Numbered from the stretch's first letter, positions 23,235 through 35,935 are shown. The stretch: 64,000 bases of DNA from Cryptomeria japonica (GCF_030272615.1 NC_081412.1:475239657-475303656); one strand, 5' to 3'. Notes: generated from the letters alone by a model not told the origin. A program made the numbers and translations.

Positions 23235-26200
23235 TTAAGTGCTTCTAGATGGTGCGATAGCTCCCATATTTTGTCTCAAGTACTCAAAGGGGTCCAAAGG
23301 AAGTGTCTTCGTAAATATGTCATCAACCTGCTCACTAGTTGGAACATATTCTATTATGACCGCCTTGTCTTCTACCTTATCCCTCATGAAGTGATACTTG
23401 ATTGCAATGTGTTTTGTTGTTGAGTGCATTACTGGATTCTTGGAGATGTTGATTGCACTTGAGTTATCACACTATATTGGAATAGGTTCCGGTATCTCCA
23501 TCTGTATGTCTTTTAGCATTTGCTTCATCCTTAAAACCTATGAACAACATGTAGCAGCTGCTATATACTCAGCCTCAGCAGTATTTAATGACACTAAATC
23601 TTCCTTCTTGTTGTGCCATGATACTAACCAGTCTCCTAAATATAAAGCACCTCCACTTGTAATTTTTTGGTCATCTATACTTTCTGCCCAATCTACATTT
23701 GTATAAGCCTACAATGAAAAGTCTCCTTTCATTGGATACCATAGGCCATAACTGATAGTTCCTTGCAGATACCTGAAGATTCTCCTAACTACATTTAAGT
23801 GAGTATGATTAGGAGCAGCTTGGAATCTTGCTACCATGCAATTAACTTGTACAATGTCTGGTCTAGATTCTATTAGATATAATAGACTACCAATCATAGA
23901 CCTATACAATCTTTTCTCAACTTCTTGTGACTCATCTAGTTTACTCAGCTTGCAACTAGTAACCATGGGAGTACTAACCAGTTTGTTGTCCTCCATCTGA
24001 AATTTCTTCAACATGTGTTTAACATACTTGGTTTGGGAGATTAAAATTCCTTTCTCCTGTTGTGAGATCTGTAAACCAAGAAAATAGGACAACTCACCTA
24101 GCATGGACATCTCAAATTCTGTCTTCATCTAATTTGCAAATTTTTTTGCACATGATGTCCTTATCTCCGCCAAAGATAATATCATCCACATATACAACAA
24201 CTATAATAATGTGATATCCATTTAAATTGACATACAAGTTTCTATCTGTATTCCCTTTCCAAAATCCTTTCTCCTTCAAGTATTTGTCTAACTAGGAATA
24301 ACATTCTCTAGGAGCCTTCTTCAAACCATACAAGGCTTTCTTTAACTAGCATACAAAACTGTCATCTTCATGCAACAAGTACCCTTCTAGATGTACCATA
24401 TACACCTCTTCTTCAAGATTACCATTGAGAAAGGAAGATTTTACATCCATTTGATACACTTTATATCCCTTATAGGATGAGAAGTCTAAAAACATTCTTA
24501 TTGCCTCTAACCTAGCAACTGGTGCAAAGGTTTCTTCAAAATCAATATCTTCCACTTGAGCATACTCTTTGCAAACTAACCGTTCTTTATGCCAAACTAT
24601 CTTACCTTCTTCATTTATCTTGTTCTAGTAGACCCATTTGGTACCTATGACATTCTTGTCTGTTGGTCTAGGAACAAGTTCCCAAGTCTGGTTTTTCTCA
24701 ATTTGTCTCAATTATTCATCCATGGCATCTACCCACTTCTGAATTTTTCTAGTATCATCAAAAAATTTGGGCTCTACTTCAGTCATGAGGTAGAAATTTA
24801 CCTGCTCACTTTCCTGGGCTAATCTCCTTGTTTGCACACCTTCATTCCTATCTCCTATAATTTGTTCTTCCAAATGATTCTTCTGGACATACTGGTCAAG
24901 GATATTGTTTGGTGCATCTACTACGGGTCCATTGTCAAATTGTTCTTCATATTCAACATCTGAATCATCAATGTAAGGTGTCGGTGCAGATTTTCCTCTA
25001 TGTGAGTTTTCATCGATTCTCACATTTATACTCTCAACTACCTTTCTAAAACTCTTGTTGTAGAATTTGTAGGATTTACTATTTCTTGAGTATCCCAAGA
25101 AGATTCCTTCATCACTCTGGGAATCAAAACTTCCTAATCCATCAGTATCTCTCTTGATGAAATACTTACTTCCAAACACTCTAATGTTCTTGAGTGATGG
25201 TTTCTTTTCATACCATAACTCATAAGGAGTCATTCTACTATTCACTCTTAACTATACCCAATTTAATGTGTAGACTGTAGTATGAACTGCTTCCTTCCAG
25301 TATATATTCGGTATGTTGGCCTCATTCATCATAGTCCTAGCAAGCTCCTTCACTATCCTATTTTTCCTCTCTACCACCCCATTTTGCTTACGTGTCCTTA
25401 TAGCTGAATATTGTCTTTGGATTCCATGTCTGTCATAATAGTCAACAAACTCAATGGAAGAAAATTCTCCACCCCAGTTTGATCTTAAACATTTTATCTG
25501 GTATCCACTTTCATTTTCTACCATCTTCCTGAAAATCTTGAATCTCTCAAATGCTTCTGACTTATCATGCTGGAAGGTTACCCGAGTCATTCTTGAGTAA
25601 TCATCTATAAACAATATTAAATGCCTTTCACCGACCAATTCTCTTGTCCTTGTTAGCCTACATAAGTTTATATGTAACAACTCCAAAGGTCTTGAGGTGT
25701 TATATTCCTTTGTTTTAAAGTTGACTTTTTATTTCTCACCTCTGACACATTCATCATAGAAGTGCTTGCTAGTTTTATGATTTGAGGTATGTTTCTCACA
25801 CATCAGTTCTTTCTTTTTTAAACTAGATTATCAAATTTCACATGGCCTAACCTCTGGTGCCACAACAATCTTTCATCAACTTGTCCCATCATGCATTGGG
25901 ACTCATAGCATTCCTTCAGGTTATAGACATTACCATTTGTCCTCTTTCCTTCTACCACAACCTGACCGGTACTCTGCTTTCTTATTTGACAACTGGTAGA
26001 ATCAAATGTAAACTTGTAGCCTTTGTCACACATCTGACTTACACTCAGCAGGTTATTATTCAATCCTTCCACATATTATACATCATGAGCCTTGAGTTTT
26101 CCATCAATATTCAGTGTACCCTGGCCTTTGATCTTGATGGAGGAGTTGTCACCAAACTGGACTAAACCACCATTCCAATCATCAAGCTTGATGAAATTTT

Positions 26201-26300
26201 TATTGTCTCTGGTCATGCTATTTGAGAAACCACTATCAACTACCCATAGATTCCTTCTTTCAGCATGTAGAGCAGTCTACACAATCAGGCTGGAGTCTAT
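23235..26300 (-). pseudogene. pol: copia pol: protease, integrase, reverse transcriptase, RNase H (element 1)
   Basis: Reading leftward. Protease: LWVVDSGFSNSM near 26250, the usual DSG-C/A-S-x-H/T pattern with changes. GAG-pre-integrase: ERLLWHQRLGHVKFDN near 25830. Integrase core at 25252-25686: IDDYSR, then LRSNWGGEF where the second catalytic Asp appears as Asn, and NGVVERKN. Linker at 24712-25245 with YELWYEKKPSLKNIRVFGSK and IFLGYSRNSKSYKFYN. RT at about 24130-24560: FEETFAPVARLEAIRMFLDF, YQMDVKSSFLNGNLEEEVYM, and the catalytic YVDDIIFGG at about 24165-24195. RT end and RNase H at 23235-24128: SMIGSLLYLIESRPDIV, TAEAEYIAAATC, and the end IEYVPTSEQVDDIFTKTLP. Multiple TAG and TGA stops and frame changes separate these blocks, so no polyprotein can be made. 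Confidence 0.95.
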
Positions 26301-28500
26301 CTTGTCTTTCTTGTTCTCTACGCAAACTGGTTTCTCTTCTTTCTTTTCCTCTTGTGTCACTTTGTGTTTCGGTTTTATTTCCAACTTCTCATCTAGTACT
26401 ATTTTCTTGTACTTGTGGATTCTCAACTTAAAATACCTTGCTATGTGACCAAAATTTGGACACTTATAACATTTCACATTAGCACTGTAAGATGTACTCA
26501 ATGCATTCTTTTAGGACATTTGCATATTACTCCTGCATTCATAACTCTTGTGACCAAACTCGTTGCAATTATAACATGTGGCATTTGTACTTTGTAATGC
26601 AGCAAATGAGTTTCTACTCTCAAAACTAGGGTTTAAATTCATCTTCCTACAATCTTCCATTTTATGACCAAATTTATTACTCTAGTGACAATAACCATGA
26701 AAATTTGGAACATATCGGTTAGGTTATCCTGAACCTACAAATGACTGCCTCACCGGGCGTCTTCCTTTCATGCTGTGAACTCTTGTGAATCCTTCATGAT
26801 CAACACTTGCATTTCTCCTTTGACCTACATGTCAGTACATTGAGTATGGTCTCTGGTTCATTTATTGAATAAACCAGTTTGTGTGGTTGTTTCTAGCAGC
26901 ATTTGCATATGTCTTCTTGTCGATCTCCTTGCTCACAGTGAATGTCTTCCTCTCTTCACCTTCATTTAAGGAGGTGAGTTATATATCCTTGTCGGATGTG
27001 TCTTTTCTATTTGAAATTTGTCCTTCTTGAAAACATAAGCCACTAGTATCTTTATATTGCTTTTGTTTGTTCATCATGTTATTCAAGGCTTTGGTGTTGC
27101 CTTCATATTTGCTTCCCAATTTTATCTCTTCTTGACTTTTCTCTAATTCCTTCCAGAGCTTCACTATTTCTGCTTCCAGATTCTGATGCTCCTTTTCCTT
27201 TTCACTTAGACCAGTACTAGTAACTTCATAGATCCTTTTGGCTTCTTCTAGTTGGAGTTTTAGATCTACAATAGTTTTTTTGGACTCTTCAAGAGATTTC
27301 TCCAACAACTCTTGTTCTTCACCTACAACCCTTTTTACCTTCTTCAAATCTTTTCTTGTTTTATTTCGCTCATCCAAGGCACTAATGAGCTCTCCTTCAA
27401 GATCTACTTCTCCTTCTTCCTCTTCCTCTTCTTCTTCTTCAAGTACCAGAAAATCTTGAGCCATGAAAAGGTTAGCTTTGACTTCATCTTCACTGCAATA
27501 GTCATCTAAATCACTTTCCTCATCTGTGGTATCATTTTCATGTGTTTAAATATTGCTCTGCTTTTAGTAGCCTCTTCTACCATGTTGCTAGACATTCTTC
27601 TTCCTATTCTTACCATATGATCTGCTACTACTTGATTGATCATCTTCATTTTTTATCACCTTAGGGACATTTAGCAACAAAATGTCCAATCTTTCCACAA
27701 TTCAAACATTTCAAAGGCAACTTGCCTTTGTATTTGCTTGAACCCATCTTGAGTCTTCTGACAAATTTTTCCATGATGTCATCAAAATATTCACTGATTG
27801 CATCATGAGAGAGCTCTTCTTTTCCTTTTCTTGATGTTTTGACTGCAGCCTCTTTCTTCACAACCTCAGTACCGACAGTCCTCATCTCATAGGTAGCTAG
27901 GGAACCATACAACTCATCCATTCTAAGGACTTTCAGATATTTTTCTTCTTCTATTGCTGAGACCTTTGTATCATACTTAGATGTAAGATATCTAAGTACT
28001 TTATTCACTACCACATCATCTTTTATTTCTTCTCCAAGCTCTCTAATGGTGTTTCTTGTTTCATCAACCCTTTCGAGATAGTCAACAATATTCTCTTCAT
28101 CTCTTATCTTCAAACCCTCAAGCTATGCTCTCAATGTCTGCAACTTGGCTTCCTTGACTTTAGCATCACATTCAAATATCTTCTGCAACTTATCCCAAGT
28201 TGCTTTGGCAAAGGAGCAGTGCATGACTTTAACAAAATCATTATCAGATAACAAACTAAGAATGACATTTTTAGCTTTAGCATTGTTCTCATATTCCTTT
28301 TTAGCATCTGGATCAGTAGGGGAATTATTTGGAACTATGTACCCATTCACAACCGACATCCATACATCACAACCTAGAAAGGACAAATAGGTTTCCATCC
28401 TTCTACTCCAAAAGGAATAGTTGATACCATCAAACATAGGCACTTTTGAGGGGGTGGATTCATTTCTTTCCATTATGAACACTTGACAGGATCTACCCAA
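26300..28500 (-). pseudogene. gag: copia gag with coiled coil and several zinc knuckles (element 1)
   Basis: From about 28500 leftward the frame encodes a UBN2-type gag: FDGINYSFWSRRMETYLSFL, CSFAKATWDKLQKIFE, EENIVDYLERVDETRNTI, then a CCHC knuckle CLNCGKIGHFVAKC (27661-27705). A glutamate-rich and coiled-coil segment follows at 26979-27464 (EEEEEEEEEGEVDLEGELIS, KSQEEIKLGSKYEG). Two further knuckle-like motifs lie at about 26450-26600 (CYNCNEFGHKSYEC; CYKCPNFGHIARYF, where the last Cys is lost). At least four stops interrupt. The acidic, coiled-coil insert between knuckles is known from plant copia gag proteins. The protein would package element RNA in cytoplasmic particles. Confidence 0.9.
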
Positions 28501-28534
28501 GAAAGAAAATGCTTTGACAAAATAGGGTACCTAT

Positions 28535-28546
28535 TCTTTGATACTG
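28535..28546 (-). other. degraded primer-binding site of copia element 1
   Basis: The minus strand reads CAGTATCAAAGA next to the 5' LTR. It matches 8 of 12 positions of the tRNA-Met site TGGTATCAGAGC; two of the four differences are G-to-A. Confidence 0.65.
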
Positions 28547-28548
28547 AT

Positions 28549-30276
28549 TGTTGGACACAATGGATCATTGAGAGAGGGATGAATCAAGATTTAAACACTT
28601 TTTCCTCAACATGGATATATCGATAATTTATAAAATAAATTGAGTGCTAACTGGTAGCTCGAACAGTGCAAACTATGTGTGTGAAAATATTTTCTATAAA
28701 ATCAACATAAATCATACACAAGAATTCTTCACACAACACCAGATATACAAGGAAAACCCTATGTGGGAAAAACCTCGGTGAGAATAGCTCTTGGAGATCT
28801 TCTGCTCCAATCCAACCTCACAATGTAAAAGATTTGATTAGAATTTTAGGGCACCAACCCATGTTTTATGAGCACCAACTCAAAGGAGCATCAACCCCTA
28901 CATAATTTATAGATCACAACCTAAAGGAGCTACAACCCCTACACTAAGCACCAACTTAGTGAAAACAATATAATACTCAGTTATATAAAAGAGATCCCTA
29001 TTACAAAAGAAGTTTTGCAATCTTACAATATTCTGTTCTACCTGTTTCAACCTTACTAGTCTATGCTTCCAACACACACTTTGCAACTTTGCTTTGCTGT
29101 TGACTCTAACTTTTCTAAGTCTCCTCTCACAATATCTTTTTAGTTCAACTCACACCGATTACTCTTTATCAGATGTAGCTTCCTTCATATTTTCACCTCT
29201 GCATCCTATGCTAACTTTTCTAGTTTGTTTCTTACACTGGTTTACCCTGCCTCTCCTTACCCATATAGTCCTCTCTCATAAACACTTCAAGTGTTTTTCT
29301 CTTCTGCTCTTAGACAACAATTTCAAACTTACCTTCACTCTATAGAAACAACAATCACAGTCTCAAGTCATCATATTTAATCTTGAGCTTTCCCGCAAAA
29401 AGTCAAATTCAAACTAGGAGTGATTAGGGTTTCCTTCTCCCGACTAAATCAGCATTCGATCTGATTTGATCCATCTTGGATCAATCACCTAGATTAGAGG
29501 AATGAATTTGTACACATTTTCCATCATCTAGTATATATTTACTAAAGATAGAAATCCCGACCATGATTTTCAGCCTTGAAATTTGTTCACTCATTTATGA
29601 CCCAGTTGTTTCCTTCTCGAGTTCCTCTTGCAATCTAATTTCTTTTCTTTGATCTAGGTGCCAACTACTCCCTGATCTTTCTCTGACATTGATTCTTCCT
29701 TGAGCTGCATCAATCTGTTATTTACCCATAATTTGTGGATGTTTCATTAATGTCAACTAATTGTTCCAACAACCACGTCGATGAAGACTTCACCAACTAG
29801 TGCATGCTTGCCACCTCATCTCCACATGGTATCACATTGATCATACACTCATCTCATCGGCACAAGGTCAATTTACACTTGAACATTCAAAAACCTCATA
29901 CTGACACAATCCATTACCGGTGAGACCTTCTCCTCCTACTAACTGGTAGTGCGGATTACACCGGTAGCACATCTTCACCTCCAGTGGTTTATGATCATTT
30001 TAACATTTTGCCTCTTCATCATAAACAGGAAGTCAACCTCCAAACTGGTTTATTCTCTAACGGTTATCACTCAACATGTTAACACACACATACATCTCAC
30101 CTCATACCAATGAAGTCACTAATAATCTCAATAACTACTTGTCTACCACCATATCGGTTGACAAGCCTTCATGTTAATCTTCCTTATGATGGTTCAATCT
30201 TCCTCATACCGGTTTAACATACTTGTACCAGTAGCCTGTAATACTGGTTGACATCAATGACAAGTCAATGCCAACA
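28549..30276 (-). repeat. 5' LTR of copia element 1
   Basis: 1728 bp, TGTTGG ... CCAACA, partner of 21275-23016, followed by the right target copy TCTAT. Confidence 0.95.
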
Positions 30277-30483
30277 TCTATGTATGGAAATGATGCTCAG
30301 CCTTGTAGGTTTTAAGTTATAATCAATGAAATTTTCACTATAAGATAGGATGAAAATTTGAGGACATCAAGGAGTGTATGGGATTTATTACTGAAGATGG
30401 TAACAAGATGAAGATTTTGCATGAAGTTTCTTATGCAAATGAAGATTTTCCTAGCTCATTTCTACAAGAAATCTCATCTTATG

Positions 30484-30787
30484 TGTTGGGATGGATGGAG
30501 AAACACTAAACATTCAAGCACAAAAATATGTTGTACTGCTACACAAGAAATATTTCTTTATTAACTTCAATGAAATGGTTACATTTGTCTCCTTTTATAG
30601 AGGTCTTTGGGAGAATGAAGTTGTTTATTGAATTATGTTTCACCAACACAACATTTTTCTAAACTTGTCTAATTTCACATATATTGGAAGATGATGCATT
30701 CAATACTAGTTGGTGGGACAAATGTCCAGATAGTCGGTGGGAAGTTTATCAATTTGATTGAGTGGGGGAAATTAATGCTCTTCGACA
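30484..30787 (-). repeat. 3' LTR of the 3.0-kb element
   Basis: TGTTGGGATGGATGG ... CTCTTCGACA, 304 bp. Confidence 0.8.
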
Positions 30788-31268
30788 CTCCCCCTTAATT
30801 ACTATCATGAATTCTTTGGCATTCAGAATAATCATCTTTCTTTTCTAATGAGTATTATCTTCTTTCTCCTCTTTGAATTAATCTTGCAACCAAGTATTCA
30901 AACTCAATCACAGTAAATTTTCTTGTATGGTATCTTTAAATTATCTCTACAGTATTCTTATCTGAAACTATGATACTATTCTTTTGGCTCACTTCAACTA
31001 TTGTGGCAATCTATCAAACATTGATTTTAAAACTTTTCAAAAAATTTGCAGCTCTTTTTTCAATGGATCGAAAAAAAGATTTCTCTTGGCTAAATTTTTT
31101 TGTTATCCTTCTCAAACATCAATATGTTGCTTGATTGGTACTGACATATGAGCATTTATAGTTGAATTTTTTTTATCATGCATGTAATATTCTACCAACT
31201 TGACCCATAGCTCCGTACACAATCCTTTTTTATGCATCCTATCATTAATTCATTGTTTTTTTTCTATT

Positions 31269-32060
31269 CTAACATGTATTTTCACAGTGATTCTTTAAAC
31301 CAAAAATATCACAATGATGTAAATCCCAACACTTGTCCTCGGTATAAAGTTTCCTATAACAATGAGTACACTCAATATATTGCTTTCTTTGAAATAATTT
31401 TCTTGAACCTTTAACACTTGCATTCATTTTTCTTTTACTAGTAACATACCCAAGGACTTCATACTTTGGCCTCATTGTTTGTTCAATAGTCTTTATTAAT
31501 CCTTGTTCATGTTTTCCTAATCCTTGACTTATATAAACATTATTTTCATGACTTAAAAACCAACATTCTTTTTCATTATCTCTTTTATCAAAATTTGTAG
31601 ATTTATTAATATCTTCAGGAATATCTTTATCACAAGAAATTTTAGCAAAATTAAATTTACCAAATGAAAATAATCTCTTGTGTAAAGTGAAACATCATTT
31701 ACCGATTGCTTTTCCTTCAAACATTCATTTATTATTGCAAGTTATTCTTCTATCAAATTTGATATTTCCTTCTTTAGAAAATACTTTTTTGTTCTAATCT
31801 CTTCAATTTTCTTCTAAATATTCATTCCTTTTCTTAATCTCATTAAACAATTTTATTCTTTCTTTTAACTCTTCATTTTCATCATTAACTTTCTTCCATT
31901 TTTTCCAAAGATCATAATTTTCAACTATAAGTTTACATTTTTCTTCTTGTCTCTATTTTATAATTTCTAGCATTTCTGAATTATTTTTCCTTTATTCTAT
32001 TAATTCTTCTTCTAGACTATTTTTCTTCTTCTTTATTATTTTACCAACTTTTCCCATTGA
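31269..32060 (-). pseudogene. gag-like coiled-coil and zinc-knuckle remnant
   Basis: The minus strand from about 32060 reads MGKVGKIIKKKKNSLEEELI, then WKKWKKVNDENEELKERIKL and FNEIKKRNEYLEEN, with several TAG/TAA interruptions. It ends in IECTHCYRKLYTEDKCWDLH, a knuckle of the C-x2-C-x4-H-x4-C type whose His is replaced by Tyr. This is the pattern of a copia-type gag C-terminal half. No protease, RT or integrase trace follows. Confidence 0.6.
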
Positions 32061-33228
32061 AATAACTAATTTTAGTCTTACTTAATTTTGATATGAAGAT
32101 TTATTTTCCTTTGTGCAACTTTGTATTCCTTCTAATCTTCCTCTTTTCTTCTCCTATAATGTCTTCAATGGTGGCTAGACTCCAAATGGCTAGCAATTTG
32201 GTTCGCCTTGAGATTATCTTCCTATCTATAATATTTGGTCAATCTTTGGATTGGTAGCTTCTATTATATGATTGAATTTATTTTGAATGGTTATTATTTT
32301 ACCCTATTACATTCGTAACCTACTCCTTATTTATTTAAATTTAAATTGGAATTTATTCACATGGCACAATTTATTATTTTTCCAATCTGAATTATTTTAA
32401 AAAAGAGATAAAATAACCTTTATCAAGAAACAACAATTAGTTCCCTTTCTATTTGTTGGTTGTCATCAGTTTTGGATCTCTTTTGGTATTGAGTTAAAAA
32501 CCTTCTTTATAAAATTAAAATTTTATATTTATTTGATTACTTATAAATACTTTTTTATTAGTGGCTATCAAAATTTTATTTACCTCTTTTGAGGGCTTCG
32601 ACTAACTATAATAAAACTACCTTTCTTCAAGAATAAGAATTTCCAAATCTAGTAAAGAAATTATTATTTTAAATTTTTCATAACTTTTGGGAAAAATAGT
32701 GATAGTTAAAGAAGTATAATCTATCCATGATTTCTCAAATCTGCCTCCTTAGTTGACATAGTGGTCTCTCAAAATTGAATATTATTGCATATGATCTTCT
32801 CTCTTCTATTCTTTGATCAATTCTCTTCTTCTTGACTTGTGATGCAACTTTATATTTCTATTCTTCCAACATATTCTCCTTTAGCTATGGCTTAATGTCA
32901 TTTTATTTCAGTTCAATACTTCCACAATCTTCCTCTATATGCCTATAGGCTCTAGGGATTCACTATGCATAGCATATGAAAAGCCGACAAAAAACTATGA
33001 TCTTTTACAACAATATTCTTTTCCTCTTAACTCTTTTTGAATTTATCCAACCAACATATCTTATGCCTTAATATGCTTGGTCCTTTCCTCAAACAATAAC
33101 ATTCTTAGTTTTTGAGAACTTCTAGAAACTATCTTCAATGACCTGTGATAATATTCTCATTCATTTTTAGTTTCCAATCTCCATTCTTACGAACTCTTAA
33201 TATAACTTGCTTTGATACAACTCTCTTA

Positions 33229-33526
33229 TGGTGGATGGAGAAACTCTAAATATTAAAACATAGAAATATGTGATGTTTCTATAGAGAAACCATTTTTTTA
33301 TTGAATTCAATGAAACAATTACATTCACCTACATTTATAGAGGTGTTTGAAAGAATGAAGTTGTTTCTAAAATTATCTTTCACCAATTTGATATTTTCTA
33401 GACTAATGTAATTTCACAAATATTTCTAGATGATGCATTCAATGCTAGTTGGTTGGTTAAACATTTCGATGGTCAGTGGAAAGTTTCTCAATTTGGTTGA
33501 GTGGAAGAAATTAATTGTCTTTAACA
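33229..33526 (-). repeat. 5' LTR of the 3.0-kb element
   Basis: About 298 bp; aligns to 30484-30787 with many substitutions. The outermost bases next to 33229 are degraded (TATGG for TGTTGGG). Confidence 0.75.
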
Positions 33527-33534
33527 TTATTTCT

Positions 33535-34085
33535 AGTGGCAATAATTCACAATCAATGAGAATACAATTGAAATTTGATTACATAGTAAGATTGTTAGAC
33601 AACAATACCTCTCGACTTAATGTTGTGTTTGAGATGAGGGACATAGGAAAGTCTTACATTCATTAGAAAATTTACAACAACATAAAAGAAAGGTATGTTA
33701 AATCTATATGGCTTTCAATTTCTTAGTATTATTTCATTCAACATTGCAATGTGACCTAGCTTCCAATTTAGGTTAGGACAACAAAATAGGATAGAGAAAA
33801 TATCTCAAGAGCAAGCAGTAGAGTTAATTTGTGAAAATTTGAAAAGGAAAGAGATATGATGTGGTGTTAGATGATGTTTGGGAATCAAAGGAAGGTATAT
33901 TTTATAATCTTGGCATCCTATCTCGAGATAATGGGCATTGGAAAACTCTGGTTAGCACAAGATATAGACGGGTTTGTACTAATATAATTTCTCAAGTTTA
34001 CAAGATGCCATGTTTGTTAGAGAAATATAAATGGAGTTTTTTTTGTTTCTATGCATTTAAGGTAAATAAAAAACCACATTATTAG
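33535..34085 (+). pseudogene. NBS-LRR disease-resistance gene fragment (NB-ARC N-terminal part)
   Basis: The plus strand encodes the start of an NB-ARC ATPase, the nucleotide switch of plant intracellular immune receptors. LDNNTSRLNVVFEMRDIGKS holds a decayed P-loop (usual G-x-G-G-I-G-K-T). A broken stretch resembling IYNNIKERYVKSIWLS follows. VLDDVWESKEGIFYNLGI is the kinase-2 motif, then HWKTLVSTRYRRVCTN (RNBS-B) and VYKMPCLLEKYKWSFFCFYA. Stops occur after the P-loop block (TAG near 33664) and in several places before 33860, and the two halves are in different frames. There is no N-terminal domain and no LRR. It starts directly after the right target site of the 3.0-kb element. Confidence 0.88.
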
Positions 34086-34099
34086 TAGGAAGAAGACAA

Positions 34100-35935
34100 C
34101 TGTGACATTTTAAATGGTGAATGTGAAGTATTTTTTATTAAGGGAAAATAGGTTTTAAGGGGACCAGAAACCCCCATACAATAGGTTTTGAAGGGACCCA
34201 AAACCCAATAGATTTTACCAGGATCTAGAACTCAAAAAAGGAGGTTGCTCAAAGATATTAACAATGAAAACCATAGAAAAAAACCAACACAACTGACCCT
34301 TCAGCTTCCAACTAATGTAAAACAATGCTGCTAAAAAGAATAGACATAGAAAACCAATAGGCCTACCAGATCCATGACTAAAAGGATCAACCCCAAGAAC
34401 AAACACATGGAGGCATCCTTAGCCTGTAACTACAACCATGGGTGAATCTAGGCACCCATAACCACTAACATAAACTCCTAGTTACAATATTTGACCATAC
34501 AAACCCAATCTAGAAACAAAGGGTTTTGAAAGGCTCCCCAAACCAGAAAAGGGTTTTCCCAGGACCCCCAAACCTCCAACAAAGACTCCAAGTCACCAAA
34601 AACATAGCTTTTCCTTAACCAAAAAAAAGAACAATAAGTAGCTAGGTTGGGCCCTTGAAAACTACCAGCATCCAGGAAAGCCAAAGAACCCAAAAAATGA
34701 AGTGAATAGGCCAATCCAAGATACCACAAGATCCTTGACCATAGAAGTAGCTGGGAATCTAAGTTGAGAAAGTCTCAGTCCCATATGAGAAGACACCTTT
34801 GGGAGAATAAACCAGCAGCCTCAGTAGGTAGCACAGACAACACTAGTAGTTGAAAAGCCCCATCACTCCATCTCACCACCTTAATATAGAAGATGACCAC
34901 ATTAATAGGAATAGGAAAAAGGCAGATAGACAAAATACAATTCTCTCTAAAAGCCAACAAAAGCCAACCATCTCCTCTCCTCCGTATTTCCAGCTCAATA
35001 GGAAATAGGGTCACCTCAAAAAGACAAGGATGGGAGAAACAAAGGCCCAGAAAATTCTCCCAAAGGGACACTCAAAAGACAACCCTACACCTTAATAACA
35101 GAGTAGCCCAACACCAAAAAAGAGAGAAAAGTTTCTCCTTCCAAAAGCCAAAACAAGATAGACCAAAGAATCGAAGGAGCCACAAAATCGAGCAAAGGAG
35201 AGAGACCAAGAGCACATATGAACCTCAACACAAAAGATCCACTTGGGTCCCAAATCTTACCATGTCCCTTACCATGTCCCTCACACCTTTGACTCTCCCC
35301 AAAGCCAAATCTACTCTCCCGCGAATGGATAGCGATGCCCATTCTCCTAAATCGCAGCCCTCCTCAGTGAACAAACTTCGTCCACCTCTACTCCCACACA
35401 CAAATACCTCAGCCCTTGAGCCCTCTACTCAACAATCAAAATAAAAAGGAAAGAGACAAGGGAGAGCACCACAAAAAAATCCGCTCCATGATCTTTGCTC
35501 CTAGCTAAAAAGAAACCACCCACTGGGGACAAGCACACTCAATCCCCCCATCCACAGACGCCCCTCTCGAAGACCAAGAATTCAAACCCCCACATTGCAT
35601 CTCCCGCATCGTAGCTCATAATTCCTCCAGTAGAAGCCATCTCAGAAGGCACTGAAAAGGAACAAAAGAGTCACCACAGAGGAGCACTTCCCTAGCCAGG
35701 AGGTAAGCAGAGGAGAGAAAGGCCGAATCTATCTTCATTTGCATCTTCTTGCCCATCTTCGGCCACACCAGAAGTAGTCCCTCCCACTCCCACCTTTGTG
35801 CCCACTTGCTGCTTTTCAAAACTTTATCAACATTAAGAGCAGACAGATGGACACATAATGTCATGCCCACCCACTGCCTCGAACATGAATGTGAAGCATT
35901 GTATGCTTGCATTAACTTCTAATTTTCACTTTGAG
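34100..35935. other. unclassified A/C-rich region with short degenerate repeats
   Basis: The plus strand is unusually rich in CCC and AAAACC words, with repeated motifs such as GGTTTTGAAGGGACCCAAAA and GGGTTTTCCCAGGACCCCCA. The longest open frame is at 34893-35444 on the plus strand (183 codons, basic, proline/serine/threonine-rich). It has no recognisable domain and may be open by chance because of the composition. The reverse frames are rich in Trp, Phe and Leu and full of stops. Possibly an old repeat; nothing more can be supported. Confidence 0.35.

Larger units (their letters stand above)
21275..30276 (-). mobile_element. complete but inactive Ty1/copia LTR retrotransposon (9.0 kb)
   Basis: Both ends are fixed by the sequence: TGTTGG at 21275 and CCAACA at 30276, flanked by an identical 5-bp target duplication TCTAT (21270-21274 and 30277-30281). 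LTRs of about 1.74 kb and 1.73 kb enclose gag and pol on the minus strand in the copia order gag, protease, integrase, RT, RNase H. A degraded primer site lies inside the right (5') LTR and a purine tract inside the left (3') LTR. The two LTRs differ at roughly one base in eight by eye, so the insertion is old. All coding blocks carry stops. The gag includes a coiled-coil region and extra zinc knuckles. Confidence 0.96.
30484..33526 (-). mobile_element. 3.0-kb non-autonomous LTR retrotransposon with a gag-like remnant
   Basis: Direct repeats of about 300 bp at 30484-30787 and 33229-33526 share GATGGAGAAAC, TTTATAGAGGT, AGAATGAAGTTGTTT and GATGATGCATTCAA. Inside the right copy the minus strand carries TTGTATCAAAGCAAG, a tRNA-Met primer site with few changes (about 33206-33221). 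Inside the left copy it carries AATTAAGGGGGAG (about 30788-30800), a polypurine tract. Flanking 5-mers TTATG (30479-30483) and TTATT (33527-33531) match at 4 of 5. The 2.4-kb interior has no pol motifs, only a gag-like lysine/glutamate-rich frame. It therefore depends on enzymes made elsewhere, and is inferred to move as RNA packaged in trans. Confidence 0.8.

Noticed and set aside
34893-35444. 183-codon basic plus-strand frame
   Set aside because: Open in a region of skewed composition; no domain, start context or homology. Mentioned only as part of the unclassified block.
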